A DNA stretch of 64,000 bases from Vibrio mytili (GTDB lineage Bacteria > Pseudomonadota > Gammaproteobacteria > Enterobacterales > Vibrionaceae), in assembly GCF_000830505.1 (NCBI RefSeq), contig NZ_JXOK01000063.1, positions 1 to 64,000 on the forward strand, read 5' to 3'. Within the stretch, counting starts at the first letter, position 1. Every line of letters starts with the position of its first letter. The notes under the pieces are model-generated. The model was not told the DNA's origin. It did not search any database and was given only the letters and a program-made list of their open reading frames with translations. The position numbers and the translations under genes were made by a program. Positions 26,036-35,984 of this stretch are shown one piece after another.

Positions 26036-27051
26036 TTATGCTGGTTGATACTCTTCATTTTTTGTTATGACGGCCCAAGCGATCCGCATGAGTTTGTTCG
26101 CTAATGCTACTGCTGCTCGGTTTGGCCCTCGTCGCTCTTGGAGATCTAACATCCATTTACTCAGTTTGTCGGATTTAAATTTGGCTCGTCGTAAGGCGGC
26201 TCTAGCCCATGAACAAGTAAGGACCGAATATAAGTATTGCCTTGTTTCGTTATACCTAGAAGCATCACGTTGCCGCCTGTTGTGTCTTGCCTTGGAACAA
26301 GCCCCATCGCAGCAGAGGCATCTCGCCCAGTTTTGAACTGTTGGCCTGAACCTAGCCATACGGCAACTGCTTGGCTAGTGAGTGGCCCAAAGCCAGGAAT
26401 TGACATCAGTCGCTTGGCATTATCGAATTGTTTGATGGTTTGGTTTAGCTTGTCTTCAAACCATTTGATTTGCTCATCGATATATAAATAGCGCTCATAC
26501 TGACGTGATACAAGTTCACGTAATATTGGTGATAGTTGGTTGTTGGCGTCTTCCAGTGTTTCGGGAATAGCTTGTCTAAAAGAGGCTTTTCCTTTGGGGA
26601 GAATGATACCGTATTCAGCAATGAGTCCTCGAACTTGATTAATCAAACGGGTTCTTTCAGTGACACATAATCTACGCATTCGAATCAGTGATTGAATATC
26701 TTGCTGTTCGATAGAGTTGTGTGGAACGGGGTAATGTCGTTGGTAAAGGGCCAGCTCAGCAATGGCTCCAGCATCGTTATAGTCATTCTTTTGTGTGCGG
26801 CGCTGATTTTTAACATGCTGGGGTGGATATAAAAGTACTTTGTGTCCAAGGTTTTCGAATTCACGAGCCCAGTAATGCGCCCCAGAACAGGCTTCCATCG
26901 CGATGGTAGATGGAGTTTGATTTGCGACGTAGTTAAGCAGTTTACTTCGTTGAAGTTTTTTACGGCCGAGGTTCTTTCCTTTATGATTGATTTCAAAAAT
27001 AAAGAAGATATTTTTTGCTAAGTCGATGCTGATGATTTTATGCTGAGTCAT
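26036..27051 (-). CDS. IS110/IS1111-family DEDD transposase (one frame break), 338 aa when joined
   Basis: The first frame (27051 to 26161) carries SIDLAKNIFFIFEIN, MEACSGAHYWARE and QKNDYNDAGAIAEL (DEDD residues), then SIPGFGPLTSQAVAVWLG and MGLVPRQDTTGGN. After LLVHG it derails; the overlapping frame (to 26036) continues ARAALRRAKFKSDKLSKW and RGPNRAAVALANKLMRIAWA, the normal C-terminus. Restoring one G in the run read as CCC on the plus strand at 26206–26208 joins them. The protein is otherwise complete, so the element may be active if the break is a sequencing error. Confidence 0.88.
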
Positions 27052-27128
27052 GGTCTTCTCCTTTTGCTTCGGGACCTAAACACTCCAAGCATGGCCGATG
27101 GACATGCGAAGAGGTAGGGGGAGACCAT

Positions 27129-27154
27129 CTCATCACCTTAATTGGGCGTTGGTT
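27129..27154. repeat. Right part of the VCR-like attC interrupted by IS element 2
   Basis: CACCTTAATTGGGCGTTGG directly after the IS matches the end of the Vibrio attC (CCCCTTAGGCGGGCGTTA) in pattern and spacing. The core GTT is at 27148–27150; the next gene begins 20 bases later. Confidence 0.6.
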
Positions 27155-27169
27155 AAAGGAGATAACCTC

Positions 27170-27916
27170 ATGAAAACGTTTCTTGAAAGGAACAAAATAT
27201 ATTTCGATACTGCAATTGCAACACTTGTCGGTCTCGCTTCAATTGCCCTTGCTGTTATGGCAATCCTAGTTTCGATCAACGCTAACTCGATAGCACAGTC
27301 CCAATTACAAGTAGCTGAAGCCTCACAACAGCTAAATATGTGGACACATCTACCCAAAGTATCAGCAACGTTTTATCACGTTGATACGACGGAGGGTGTT
27401 CGACAAGAAACACTAGAAATTGTAAATAATGGGCAAGAGTTATACGATTTAGAATTGAAGCCCATTGCTATTCTAGGTTATAAGCAAGATCAAATTATAG
27501 ATAGTGAAAATCAGTTCGACTCAAAGTTACAGCTAAAAAAGGGTGAGTTCCCGCTAGTCAGTTATTTCCCCAGTGTGAGATATGGCTATAACGAAAACAC
27601 AGGTGTTCTTGTACGCATCCATTTAAAAAATGTGAATGAACTGAATAAACGACTCGAAGATATATCTGATTCGTTGCGTAGTGACGTGCTTTCATACAAC
27701 TTCTACGTTAGGAGATATTTGCACATTTCCTATATTGACAATTTTGGTATAACTCACGAAAAATATTATCGCTTTACCGCAGGTGGTACATCGGTTCCTA
27801 TAAGCATGGAAGAGGGAAGTACTTTATTTAATAACTATGAAAATAATATTAAGAACAAAAATTTAGTAAACTATAAAAAATCCACTTCACAAGAAATCTT
27901 AAATAGACTTCTGTGA
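27170..27916 (+). CDS. Single-pass membrane protein of a probable gene cassette, 248 aa
   Basis: One N-terminal hydrophobic segment (about residues 13–34, TAIATLVGLASIALAVMAILV) is followed by a short helical linker and a beta-rich cytoplasmic or periplasmic domain (about residues 55–225). I recognise no family. ATG at 27170 is preceded by AAAGGAG. It starts 20 bases after the attC core at 27148 and an attC-like palindrome follows 6 bases after its stop, the geometry of an integron cassette. Confidence 0.65.
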   Translation: MKTFLERNKIYFDTAIATLVGLASIALAVMAILVSINANSIAQSQLQVAEASQQLNMWTHLPKVSATFYHVDTTEGVRQETLEIVNNGQELYDLELKPIAILGYKQDQIIDSENQFDSKLQLKKGEFPLVSYFPSVRYGYNENTGVLVRIHLKNVNELNKRLEDISDSLRSDVLSYNFYVRRYLHISYIDNFGITHEKYYRFTAGGTSVPISMEEGSTLFNNYENNIKNKNLVNYKKSTSQEILNRLL

Positions 27917-27922
27917 AATTAA

Positions 27923-28062
27923 CCTAACAAACGTTTAAGGTTTCTAGATACGTATTCTTATCTGAAATGATGCCACTAAATGATTTGAGCTAAGAAGCTT
28001 TTTTCCAAAGGCTTCTCAGCGGTAGTAATCGCTTGCAAAGTTCTGCCCTATTTCTTGTTAGG
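27923..28062. repeat. Possible attC-like palindromic site
   Basis: Outer boxes CCTAACAA (27923–27930) and TTGTTAGG (28055–28062) are exact complements, and inside them GCTAAGAAGC and GCTTCTCAGC pair imperfectly around 28000. The TAACAAACG start resembles the 5' end of VCRs. The right core is GTTAGGA rather than GTTRRRY, so the call is tentative. Confidence 0.5.
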
Positions 28063-28070
28063 AGGTAATT

Positions 28071-28241
28071 ATGGATGGCAAAATAGCACTAAATAGACTA
28101 ATCACCTTGATTTTAACTCAGGGTTCTTTACGGAATTATTGGTTATGTTTAAGGAGAGCTAAAAGTGAGAAATATTTGTCTGGCAATTTTATTCCTACCT
28201 TCTTGGAGTTTTGCCTCAGAAACTATCAACTGCCATTTTGA
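28071..28241 (+). CDS. Possible small ORF with strong ribosome site, 56 aa
   Basis: ATG at 28071 is 5 bases after a perfect AGGAGG created at the right edge of the attC-like site. The frame runs to TGA 28239–28241, overlapping the next gene's start out of frame. The peptide is basic and Leu-rich. It may be a cassette leader that feeds ribosomes to the next gene, or a chance frame. Confidence 0.35.
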   Translation: MDGKIALNRLITLILTQGSLRNYWLCLRRAKSEKYLSGNFIPTFLEFCLRNYQLPF

Positions 28242-28575
28242 TAAGTTTCATCAAGTAAATCACGAAGTGCCTGAGATGACAGGATATGCTGCCATCGACC
28301 AAAGTTTTGAAATTGTGGCAGGTAAAACATCGGAGAAAACATTAAAACTAGACGGTGAGAAACGTGCTGTAAATAGTAATAACTGGGTGCTCTTAGAACG
28401 CAAAGGCTGGGAAACGAATTCAACTACATACGCTGGTGACTTTGGTGAGTTACTTACTATTGAGCATAAGTTAGGCGAAAATAAAAAAGGTCTAAATGGC
28501 TGGTATAAGGCGTCACTTATTAGTTCAAACATAACCACCACTCATACGCGGCTTGGTAAGTGCTTAATAAAGTGA
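28165..28575 (+). CDS. Small secreted hypothetical protein, 136 aa
   Basis: GTG at 28165 follows AAGGAGAG. Residues 1–18 form a short signal peptide (NICLAILFLPSWSFASE, cleavage after SFA). The mature protein has two cysteines, one near the mature N-terminus and one near the C-terminus (GKCLIK), likely a disulfide closing a beta-rich domain. No known family. It lies in the cassette-like stretch, so it may be a mobile gene. Confidence 0.6.
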   Translation: MRNICLAILFLPSWSFASETINCHFDKFHQVNHEVPEMTGYAAIDQSFEIVAGKTSEKTLKLDGEKRAVNSNNWVLLERKGWETNSTTYAGDFGELLTIEHKLGENKKGLNGWYKASLISSNITTTHTRLGKCLIK

Positions 28576-28804
28576 CACACATAATCGGATAGCAAGATAT
28601 GTATTTCCTACCGCTATATTAATAACCAATCATACATCCTTACTTTTCCTAATGCCTGCTAGTCGAAATAGAGCAAATAATCTAAGCGGTTTGTGTCCAT
28701 GGGTGTTCCTGCTCGCCCTGATCGACAGCGATCGAGACTGCTGCAACAGTTGTAGTCGATAACCAGACTTTATGTTGACCAATAACGCCTAAGAGGAGGT
28801 CAAC
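28576..28804. other. Intergenic region before the recombinase
   Basis: Non-coding, 229 bases, with a CTGCTGCAACAGTTG inverted stretch near 28740 and AATAACGCCTAAG (28783–28795) reminiscent of an attC 5' box but without a complementary partner found. Confidence 0.3.
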
Positions 28805-29401
28805 ATGAGAAAGTTATCTTCAGGAAAATGTAGCGGGATAAAAAGACCATTCAAGTTGGAAGAGATTTGGCGAATCAGAACTAGGCTAGAGCTTGAAAAC
28901 GACCTAATGCAGCTTGCACTATTGAACCTAGCCATTGATAGCAAGTTGAGGGCGAGTGATCTACTAAAGCTGCACGTATATGATGTTTCTTCGCAAGGCG
29001 TGATCTATGAGAGGGTTCAATGTATCCAGCAAAAAACAGGTACCGATGTACACTATGAGATTACTCCGAGAACGCAACAGAGTATTAGACGGTGGGTTTA
29101 CTCAGCACATCTAGAGGCAAGTAGTTTTCTATTTCCAAGCTGTCGCCGTAAAGACCAAGCCATCAGTTATTCGTTTTATCGTACGATTATCAGGAACTGG
29201 GCTGTAAAGCTTGGCTTGAATGCAGACTATTATGGTACGCATTCTATGCGTCGTACTAAAGCTACTCTGATCTATGCCAGAACAAAAAACATAAGGGCGG
29301 TACAGATCTTACTTGGTCATTCGAAGCTAGATAACACTATTCGATATCTTGGCGTTGAACTAGAAGACGCTCTGAGACTCTCAGAGCAAACGGATTGCTA
29401 G
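28805..29401 (+). CDS. Minimal tyrosine recombinase/integrase, 198 aa
   Basis: Only the catalytic domain is present. Catalytic residues seen: Arg in SKLRASDLLKL (near residue 49), a Lys in the QQKTGTDV turn (near 79), HSMRR (His-Arg, near 147–151), LLGHSKLDNTIRYL (second His near 170 and the Tyr nucleophile near 178). The SAM-like N-terminal domain of XerC/D-type enzymes is absent, as in the FimB/FimE-sized group. It is not an integron integrase (no IntI-specific insert). The ATG at 28805 has GAGGAGG just upstream. It may act on local inverted sites or on an integrated element here. Confidence 0.85.
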   Translation: MRKLSSGKCSGIKRPFKLEEIWRIRTRLELENDLMQLALLNLAIDSKLRASDLLKLHVYDVSSQGVIYERVQCIQQKTGTDVHYEITPRTQQSIRRWVYSAHLEASSFLFPSCRRKDQAISYSFYRTIIRNWAVKLGLNADYYGTHSMRRTKATLIYARTKNIRAVQILLGHSKLDNTIRYLGVELEDALRLSEQTDC

Positions 29402-29827
29402 AAGGACTGATACGGGCTTTTCATACCTCTGGAAAGCCTGTGCCCCAAAGCCATTTAGAATATTTGATCCAAATGTTTGACGTCACCAAATTCAACTTAA
29501 TTTTTCTAATGTTTTTAGGGCAGAAATGCCTGCACTCTTATCTGCGTATTTATACAGTTTATGAGTTTATATGGTTGTAAAGCATAAATATGGCTTGTTT
29601 TTCCGAAAACTCTGGCTCGTTTTTTTTAATGAAATGACTGATAAATTATTGTTAATAAAGGTATTTACTCCTCCAAAGATAACGCGCCTTCTCGTTTTAT
29701 GTGATATGTAATATGTGATGTATATACTATATTTTTTAGTTACTTATGATAGGTTGGTCGAAAGCTAGGCAAGCGGAAAAACGAGCGTGCCTGATATTAA
29801 GAATGTTAGATTTACAAGGATAATTTT
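29402..29827. other. Non-coding region between recombinase and OLD gene
   Basis: About 426 AT-rich bases. I see nothing gene-like; the promoter of the OLD gene should be here. TATGTAATATGTGATG direct repeats occur near 29703–29720. Confidence 0.35.
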
Positions 29828-31593
29828 GTGCTACTAAAAGGTTTTGGTTTTTCTGGTTACCGAAGTATTGGTGATGAAATGGTCAGGATAGGGCCGCTCA
29901 AAAAAGTCAATTTGATCATCGGTCAGAACAACGTGGGGAAGTCTAACATTGTCAACTTCTTAAATGACCAATATGCCTATTTTGTCGGAAAAGCAAAGAA
30001 TCAACAAAACTTTGGAAGAAATCAGCAAGAGAATCCATTTAAAGATATTGATCATCACATATCAAATGAAAGAGCTCAGCATCGCGTATCATTCCCATTG
30101 TTTGGGGAGGATATTGATAGTTACATTAATCAGAAATTGTCTGATGAAAAACAACACGCTTTTCATCGCCAGCTCGCAAGAAGGGTTCTGTGTTCAGCGT
30201 GCTTTATGCATGATGGAGCGATTTGGTTTACATATAAAGCTGGAACCCCTAATGGCACGTTCGAACTGGAGATCAATGCTGATGATGTATTTCAAGAACT
30301 TAATGAAAAAGAGTGGCAACAGTTATGGAATGGACTAACTCGAAGAACAGGCGGGGGGCTAAGGGAACATTGGTTGCCAGAATCACTTAAAGCTCTCGCC
30401 TATTTACCCGATTCGATACCTAACGTAGAAGTAATACCTGCGATCAGGAAAATTGGTGGAGCTGGAAGTGAAGCTAGTGACTATAGTGGCGAAGGGATCA
30501 TCGAGAGAATTGCAAAAATTCAAAACCCGCCTCTTGCCGAACAAGAACTAAAGGAAAAGTTTCATTCTATAAATGGTTTTATACAGGAAGTCCTTGAAAA
30601 TAAAACGGCTGAAATTGAAATACCATATGAAAGAAATATGGTGCTCATACATATGGATGGCAGAACACTTCCGTTAGAATCATTAGGTACTGGCGTTCAT
30701 GAAGTAGTAATTTTAGCAGCGGCAGCAACATTGCTAGAGGAAACAATACTCTGTGTAGAAGAACCAGAGCTCCACTTACACCCTTTACTACAGCGAAAAC
30801 TGGTTAAATACCTATCAGAAAAAACAGAAAACCAGTATTTCTTTACAACACATTCCGCTCATTTATTAGATGCTGTTGAATCTGAAATATTCTACGTCAC
30901 ACAAGTTGATGGTGTTTCTTGTGTAGAAGCTATTTCGAGTACTAAGCAACGCTCAAATATATGTAATGATCTTGGTTATAAGGCTTCAGATATATTGCAA
31001 GCAAATTGTATTATTTGGGTAGAGGGGCCATCTGACCGAATATATCTAAACTATTGGCTTGAGCTCATTCGCCAGATTTAGTTGAGGGTGTTCATTATTC
31101 TATTATGTTTTATGGCGGTAGATTGTTCAGCCACTTAACAGCACTTGATCAGGATATTGAAAATGAAGCGGCTGATGATTTAATCACTGTAAGAAAGCTA
31201 AATAGAAACACAGTGATAATGTTTGACAGTGATAAAGATAGGCCTCGCGCGCGCATCAATGCTACAAAGCAAAGGTTGAAAGATGAGTTTAATTCAGGTC
31301 CGGGGTTTGCTTGGGTAACTAAGGGGCGAGAAGTCGAAAATTACTTAGATTTCGATAAAATTGAAGAAAGTGTCAAAGCAGTTCATCCATCTGCAAGCAA
31401 CCTAGTAAATAAAGGTGAGTGGGAAAACCTTCTTAAATATAAAAAGCTACGGAGCATAGAGGAAAAGACAGCAAGCAAAGTCAAAGTTGCCCGTCACTAT
31501 GTAAAGAACAATCCCGCTGACTTAAATATTTCAGATTTAAGAGAGCGTATGGATCAATTGGTGGGATTTATAAATAGTGCAAATGGCTATTAA
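29828..31593 (+). CDS. OLD-family ATPase/TOPRIM nuclease (one frame break), about 588 aa
   Basis: N-terminal SMC/ABC-like ATPase: GFSGYRSIGDE, Walker A IGQNNVGKSN (near residue 39), Walker B region LCVEEPELHLHP (near 318), and FFTTHSAHLLDA (near 341). The C-terminal TOPRIM starts with WVEGPSDRIYL (near 398) and continues VIMFDSDKDR and KGREVENYLD. The first frame stops at 31080; adding one C to the CC at 31072–31073 gives RPDLVEGVHYSIMFYGG and joins the two frames. OLD enzymes are ATP-regulated nucleases used in phage exclusion. No UvrD-like gajB partner follows, so this is a stand-alone OLD. Start GTG at 29828. Confidence 0.83.
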
Positions 31594-31802
31594 ACTAACA
31601 AGTTGGAGCACGCGAAAAAATTACTCGCTGCGCTCCCAATTTCCAGGTGAGTAAGGCGTTACTTTCCAATACTTCAGTTAATCCGTTAAATACTTATTTA
31701 GTAAAGTCACTGGCTCACAATTGTCCATTCCTAAGTTAGAAAGGGTCGTATTGGGTATGTGATCACCAAGCGACTTTATCATTTACTACATGGAGCTTTG
31801 GG

Positions 31803-33292
31803 TTAGTTGGGCGTAACGTCTATGGCAGAATCGTTTCTCATTTTTGGAGGCGGTGATGAGTGAGGGAGATGAATTTTTACCGCGAATTGAGCTTGGCTCT
31901 CTGACTGGGAAATCGTCAAGTCATAGCCATTGTGCTGGCATAAATTCTCAACAATCGATAGACCGAGACCAAAGTGTGTTGAGTCGGTTCGCGACGTATC
32001 AGCTTGATAAAGCGGTGATGTCAGTTTATCGAGCTGTTTATGATCAAGCAGTTTACTTAGTTGATTGATTACCTCAATGTCCATTCCATCTTTAGTCGAC
32101 CACACATTAATTTCTACGAGTGACTCTGGCATACGATAAAAAAGTGCATTATCTACCAGGTTAAATACAATCGTTTTTAAGCTAAATCTATCTGCATAAA
32201 ACGTCGTATCTACAGGGACTTGGGTCTTAACTATTGATGAAATATGCGCATATTTAAATGAAAACTCACTTAATATTTCTTGTATTACATCGTTGATATC
32301 GAGTTCTTCTTGATGGAGATCGATGTGTGATGCCCGTTGCAATAACAAGAGTTTTTCAACAATATTTTTCATTCGAGTTGCAATCGACAGGACGTCTTGC
32401 TGATAAGTTTCGCCAAGTCTTGGGTCGTCTGGGTAACGCATATACACTTCAGTCAGTGTCAGTATTTCAGCAATCGGTGTTTTGAGCTCGTGAGCGATGT
32501 CACCAGTAATCCGCTTCTCACTGGAAAGAAGATATGCATTGCGCTGTATATATTGGTTTATTTGCTGACGAATTGGTTCAATTTCATCGATCGTGTGTTT
32601 GGGCTTGGGCAACAGAGTTGGTGACTCATGATCCTCTGTAGCGGTGAGTTTTTGCAACTGTGCATTAAGAGAGCTTAGAGCTCGAGGCCTTTATCAACGA
32701 TTATTACTGCCAAATAACGCATGAGCGCAATAGAACCCAAAAATCCCACGACCAGCAAAATATCAATGATCAGCAGCATCTGTTCAACGGCATGATCCGA
32801 TTTATACAACGCTAGGTACAACGGTGCTTCTTCTAAATCATGAGCGTTATTTGTTGGTCTAAAAGAAGACAATGATGCTTTACCACTCAAGCCATTGGGT
32901 AAAGTCGTTGGAATAATTGTTGTCGTATTCACCGCTACATTTTGCCTAGGCAAACTTTCCGCTGGAAATGCATCAAATGACGGAGAGTAGGATAATAAGG
33001 TGACCCCTTGCCATAACTGATAAAACTCTGGGTCATCCTCACGACTAAATTCGGGATGGAGTTTCATTGCTTGTGCCGTTGGAGAGCGATGAGCCACATC
33101 TGAAAAGTAGGCTTGGAGGCTTTCTGTTCGATTAAGTAAAGACTGATCAAATTGTTCATCTATCCAACCATCGACGCTGAGATCAACGATTAAAAATACG
33201 GCAAAGACGATAAACCCAAATACTAAAGACAGCCAGTTAATCAGCCGATACTTAATGGATCTATGTGTTGCGTGCGAAGACCACATCAGCAA
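31803..33292 (-). CDS. Sensor histidine kinase of an OmpR-type two-component system (one frame break), about 496 aa
   Basis: Two membrane segments (about residues 16–38 and 178–200) flank a periplasmic sensor region. HisKA motif HELKTPIAEILTL, N-box LVDNALFYR and G-box HFGLGLSIVENL are in the second frame. The first frame ends at 32675 after DKGLEL; restoring one C (GAGCC-TCT) near 32682 joins DKGLEPLSSLNAQLQKL to it. The gene overlaps the response regulator by 7 bases. Together they resemble PmrAB/BasSR-like envelope stress systems. Confidence 0.86.
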
Positions 33293-33963
33293 CCCTCTAC
33301 AATCATGTAACCAAAACCGCGTTTGTTTCTGATCGGCAGTTGTCCACCATACTGACGCACTTTTTTCCGAATCGAAGACAAGTGCGCTTCTATGGCATTT
33401 TTAGATAAGTGATCAAAGCTACCCACCACAGATTCACTGATCATTTCTACTGTTACGACTCTTCCTTTAGCGTTAAACAAGCACTGGACAATCATAAATT
33501 CGTTCTTAGTTAATTCAATGGGTTGTTGTTGATAAGAGAAGGTTTTCGTTGCTGTGTCGAGATCAAAGTCGCCAATTCGAATATGAGTATTCATTGATTG
33601 GGTTAAGCCACGTCGAGTGATTGCCAGCAAGCGGGCATGTAGTTCTTCAAAAGAAAAGGGCTTGGTTAAGTAGTCGTCAGCACCTTCTAGTAAGCCATCG
33701 ATACGATCTTGAGTTTGAGTTTTGGCAGACAAAATAAGAACACGAGGTCCATTTTCCTTTTTTCGCAATGTCTTGAGAACGTCCATTCCGTCAAGACTGG
33801 GTAACATCATATCAAGAATAATCGCATCATAGTGATTGACTAGTGCCATACTCAGGCCTTGTGCTCCGTCACCACTATCGTCGACTGTAAATCCAAGGTT
33901 GCTTAGACCAACGCGTAAACTACGTCTAAGAGGCTCAGAATCTTCTATGATTAACAATTTCAT
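33286..33963 (-). CDS. OmpR-family response regulator, PmrA/QseB-like, 225 aa
   Basis: Receiver: acidic pocket IIEDSE, phospho-acceptor DMMLPSLDG (Asp near 51), LSAKTQ (Thr/Ser near 79) and KPFSF (Lys near 101). C-terminal winged-helix with GDFDLDTATKTF, LTKNEFMIVQCL and IRNKRGFGYMI. The overall sequence is close to PmrA/QseB regulators, and a matching CTTAAG-N5-CTTAAG box is found upstream of the adjacent dgkA operon. A perfect hairpin lies just before its start (33974–33996). Confidence 0.88.
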   Translation of the reverse strand: MKLLIIEDSEPLRRSLRVGLSNLGFTVDDSGDGAQGLSMALVNHYDAIILDMMLPSLDGMDVLKTLRKKENGPRVLILSAKTQTQDRIDGLLEGADDYLTKPFSFEELHARLLAITRRGLTQSMNTHIRIGDFDLDTATKTFSYQQQPIELTKNEFMIVQCLFNAKGRVVTVEMISESVVGSFDHLSKNAIEAHLSSIRKKVRQYGGQLPIRNKRGFGYMIVEGC

Positions 33964-33973
33964 GCTGTTAAAA

Positions 33974-33996
33974 GGCCCAATAATTAATATTGGGCC
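33974..33996 (-). terminator. Hairpin between the transferase and response-regulator genes
   Basis: GGCCCAATA (33974–33982), ATTAA, TATTGGGCC (33988–33996) is a perfect 9-bp stem; on the minus strand it is followed by CTTTT. It ends 11 bases before the regulator ATG, so it may be a partial terminator reducing regulator expression relative to the upstream genes. Confidence 0.65.
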
Positions 33997-34026
33997 ATAT
34001 TATCACAATTTTTAAACACACTGCGA

Positions 34027-35984
34027 TTATGGCTGATACCAACCTTTTTGATACGCAACGGAACCAAAATTGGCATAAGCGTGTGCTTCTTCGATTAACG
34101 CCTCGTCAGCTTGACCTGGTGACAACACGCGGTTATGAAGATCAAATGCTTGTGGTGGCTTATTAGGCTGAAAGATGATCGCTTTGTCCGATTTCAGATA
34201 AGCAAAATTTTTATCGTATTGAAGCATCGCTCGAGGTTGGTCTTCTTTCATCGGTTTGGTGAAGTCATTGCCAAGCAGTGGCGTTTCCCCAGATGCCCCA
34301 ATTAGAGACAACAAGGTTGGCGGCAAATCTATTTGACTCGCTAAACGACTTTCTTGCTTCGCAGGGATATCCTGACCAAAAATGACGGCCGGAATATGAA
34401 AGTGTTTGACTGGTACTAAATCGGCCCCTGAAACACGTGAGTCATGATCTGCGACCACAACAAACACGGTATCTTTCCAGTAGTTAGACTGCTTGGCCTT
34501 TTTAACAAACTCACCTAACGCGTAATCTGAGTATTTTGCCGCATTATTCCTTGTTGCTGCGGGACTGTCGTAAGGCGTTATTTTACCTGCGGGGTAGTCA
34601 TATGGAGAATGATTTGACGAGGTAAAAACTAAACTGAAAAATGGCTTACCTTGTTTAGCCAGTTTATTGAATTCGTAATCCGCTTGATCATACAGGTCTC
34701 CGTCTGAGGCGCCCCACGAACCGGTAAAGTCGACTTTTTGGAAGTTATTAATATCAACAATATCGCTAAAGCCGTTGCCTAAAAAGAAGCTCTTCATATT
34801 GTCAAAATGGCTTTCGCCTCCATAAATAAACTGAGTCTGATAGCCCTGAGCTTTAAGAAAACTAGCCAAGGTAAAAAAGCCTTGTTGCGATTTATCTAAC
34901 TTCACCACGGAGCGTGCAGGCGTAGGTGTAAAGCCAGTCACTACGGCTTCAATACCACGAACAGAGCGAGTGCCGGTAGCGTATAGGTTGGTAAAATTCC
35001 AGCCTGATTCCATGATTTTGTCTAAATTAGGGGTGAGAGGTAAGCCACCTAAGCTGCCAACGTAGCGAGCTCCTAGGCTTTCTTGCAATAAGATAACCAG
35101 ATTCTTTTTGCGCCCTGAGTAGCTAGATTGACGAAAAGTTTTCGTTGGTGCCGTGGAATCGATGTACTTTGCGTCCTGTAATTGCTGGCTTTGATAGATG
35201 TTATCCAACAACGACTGCTGAGGCAGAGCGCATAGTATTCAGCGCTTGAGTCTTCGTGTTGCAGTTGTTTTAAGGCAAATCCAACTGAGTAAATTGAGTT
35301 AATGCTTAACTCGTTTAATAAATGATCCGTTGAAAAGGCGACAAACGCTGGGTTGATTGGTCGGTGTTCCAATGTGCCTCGTGCACCAAGAAAAACGCCA
35401 ATGGTGGCCAAAAAATAGATGCCAACTCGTGAAGTCGCACTGACTTTCCACGTGGTTTTTTCCGCGGTGGTTACTATTTTGGAAACGATTTTGGTATACA
35501 AAAATAAGACTATCGTCGTCACGACAATTTCGATTTTGTAACCGCCGAATAGCATACTCAATACTTCTTTAGGGTAGATTAAGTAGTCAATAAATAGACG
35601 GTTAGGGCGCAAGTCATATTCAAGAATAAACGTAGGTGTGATGAGTTCAAAAAATACGATCACTACGCTGATCGCAATTAAGTAAACTCGCACGACAGGC
35701 CAAAGTATGCGCCCAGCATGCAGTAACTTAATGACGAATAGTGCAAGCAATGCAGGTGCGAAGGCGTAGCAAACCGTTGAAACATCAATTCGAAACCCGC
35801 CAATAAACAGCTCTGAGTAGTCCGTAACCGCAAAAACACGCTCCGCTTGCCAAATAGCCAAAAGACTGCGTGAGAGACTCAGTACTAATAGGTTGGTGAC
35901 CATCATGACAACGATGGTCGTCAGTGTTCTCAGTTCTACTTTCGCGGTGACCACGTCTTTAATACGCGCTGTTATAGACTCCAT
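34027..35984 (-). CDS. LTA-synthase-like membrane sulfatase-fold transferase (one frame break), about 652 aa
   Basis: The N-terminal about 230 residues hold five hydrophobic membrane segments (e.g. TIVVMMVTNLLVLSLSRSLLAIW, VYLIAISVVIVFFELIT). The C-terminal catalytic domain has LVILLQESLGARYVG (metal Glu), ATGTRSVRG (nucleophile Thr), SSNHSPYDYP and VVVADHDSRVSG. Enzymes of this fold move phosphoethanolamine or phosphoglycerol from phospholipids to envelope glycans and release diacylglycerol. The frames join if one C is restored near 35221. Start ATG at 35984 overlaps the dgkA stop. Pairing with dgkA fits recycling of the diacylglycerol product. Substrate undetermined. Confidence 0.8.

Larger units (their letters stand above)
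25805..27128 (-). mobile_element. IS110-family (IS1111-type) insertion sequence, element 2, inside an attC site
   Basis: Perfect 12-bp inverted repeats ATGGTCTCCCCC at 25805–25816 and its complement at 27117–27128 bound a 1324-bp element. Its ends (ATGG-TCT-CCCCC) resemble those of element 1 (ATGG-ATT-CCCCC), but the two transposases differ, so they are related, not identical copies. VCR-like attC halves lie on both sides, showing insertion within an attC. The 3' non-coding segment is about 219 bases and the 5' one about 65, again IS1111 layout. Confidence 0.88.

Noticed and set aside
28805-29401. Integron integrase (IntI)
   Set aside because: It is too short and lacks the IntI-specific insert; a minimal FimB-sized tyrosine recombinase fits better.
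29395-29580. 61-codon frame overlapping the end of the recombinase gene
   Set aside because: No ribosome site, composition of translated non-coding DNA, overlaps the recombinase stop.
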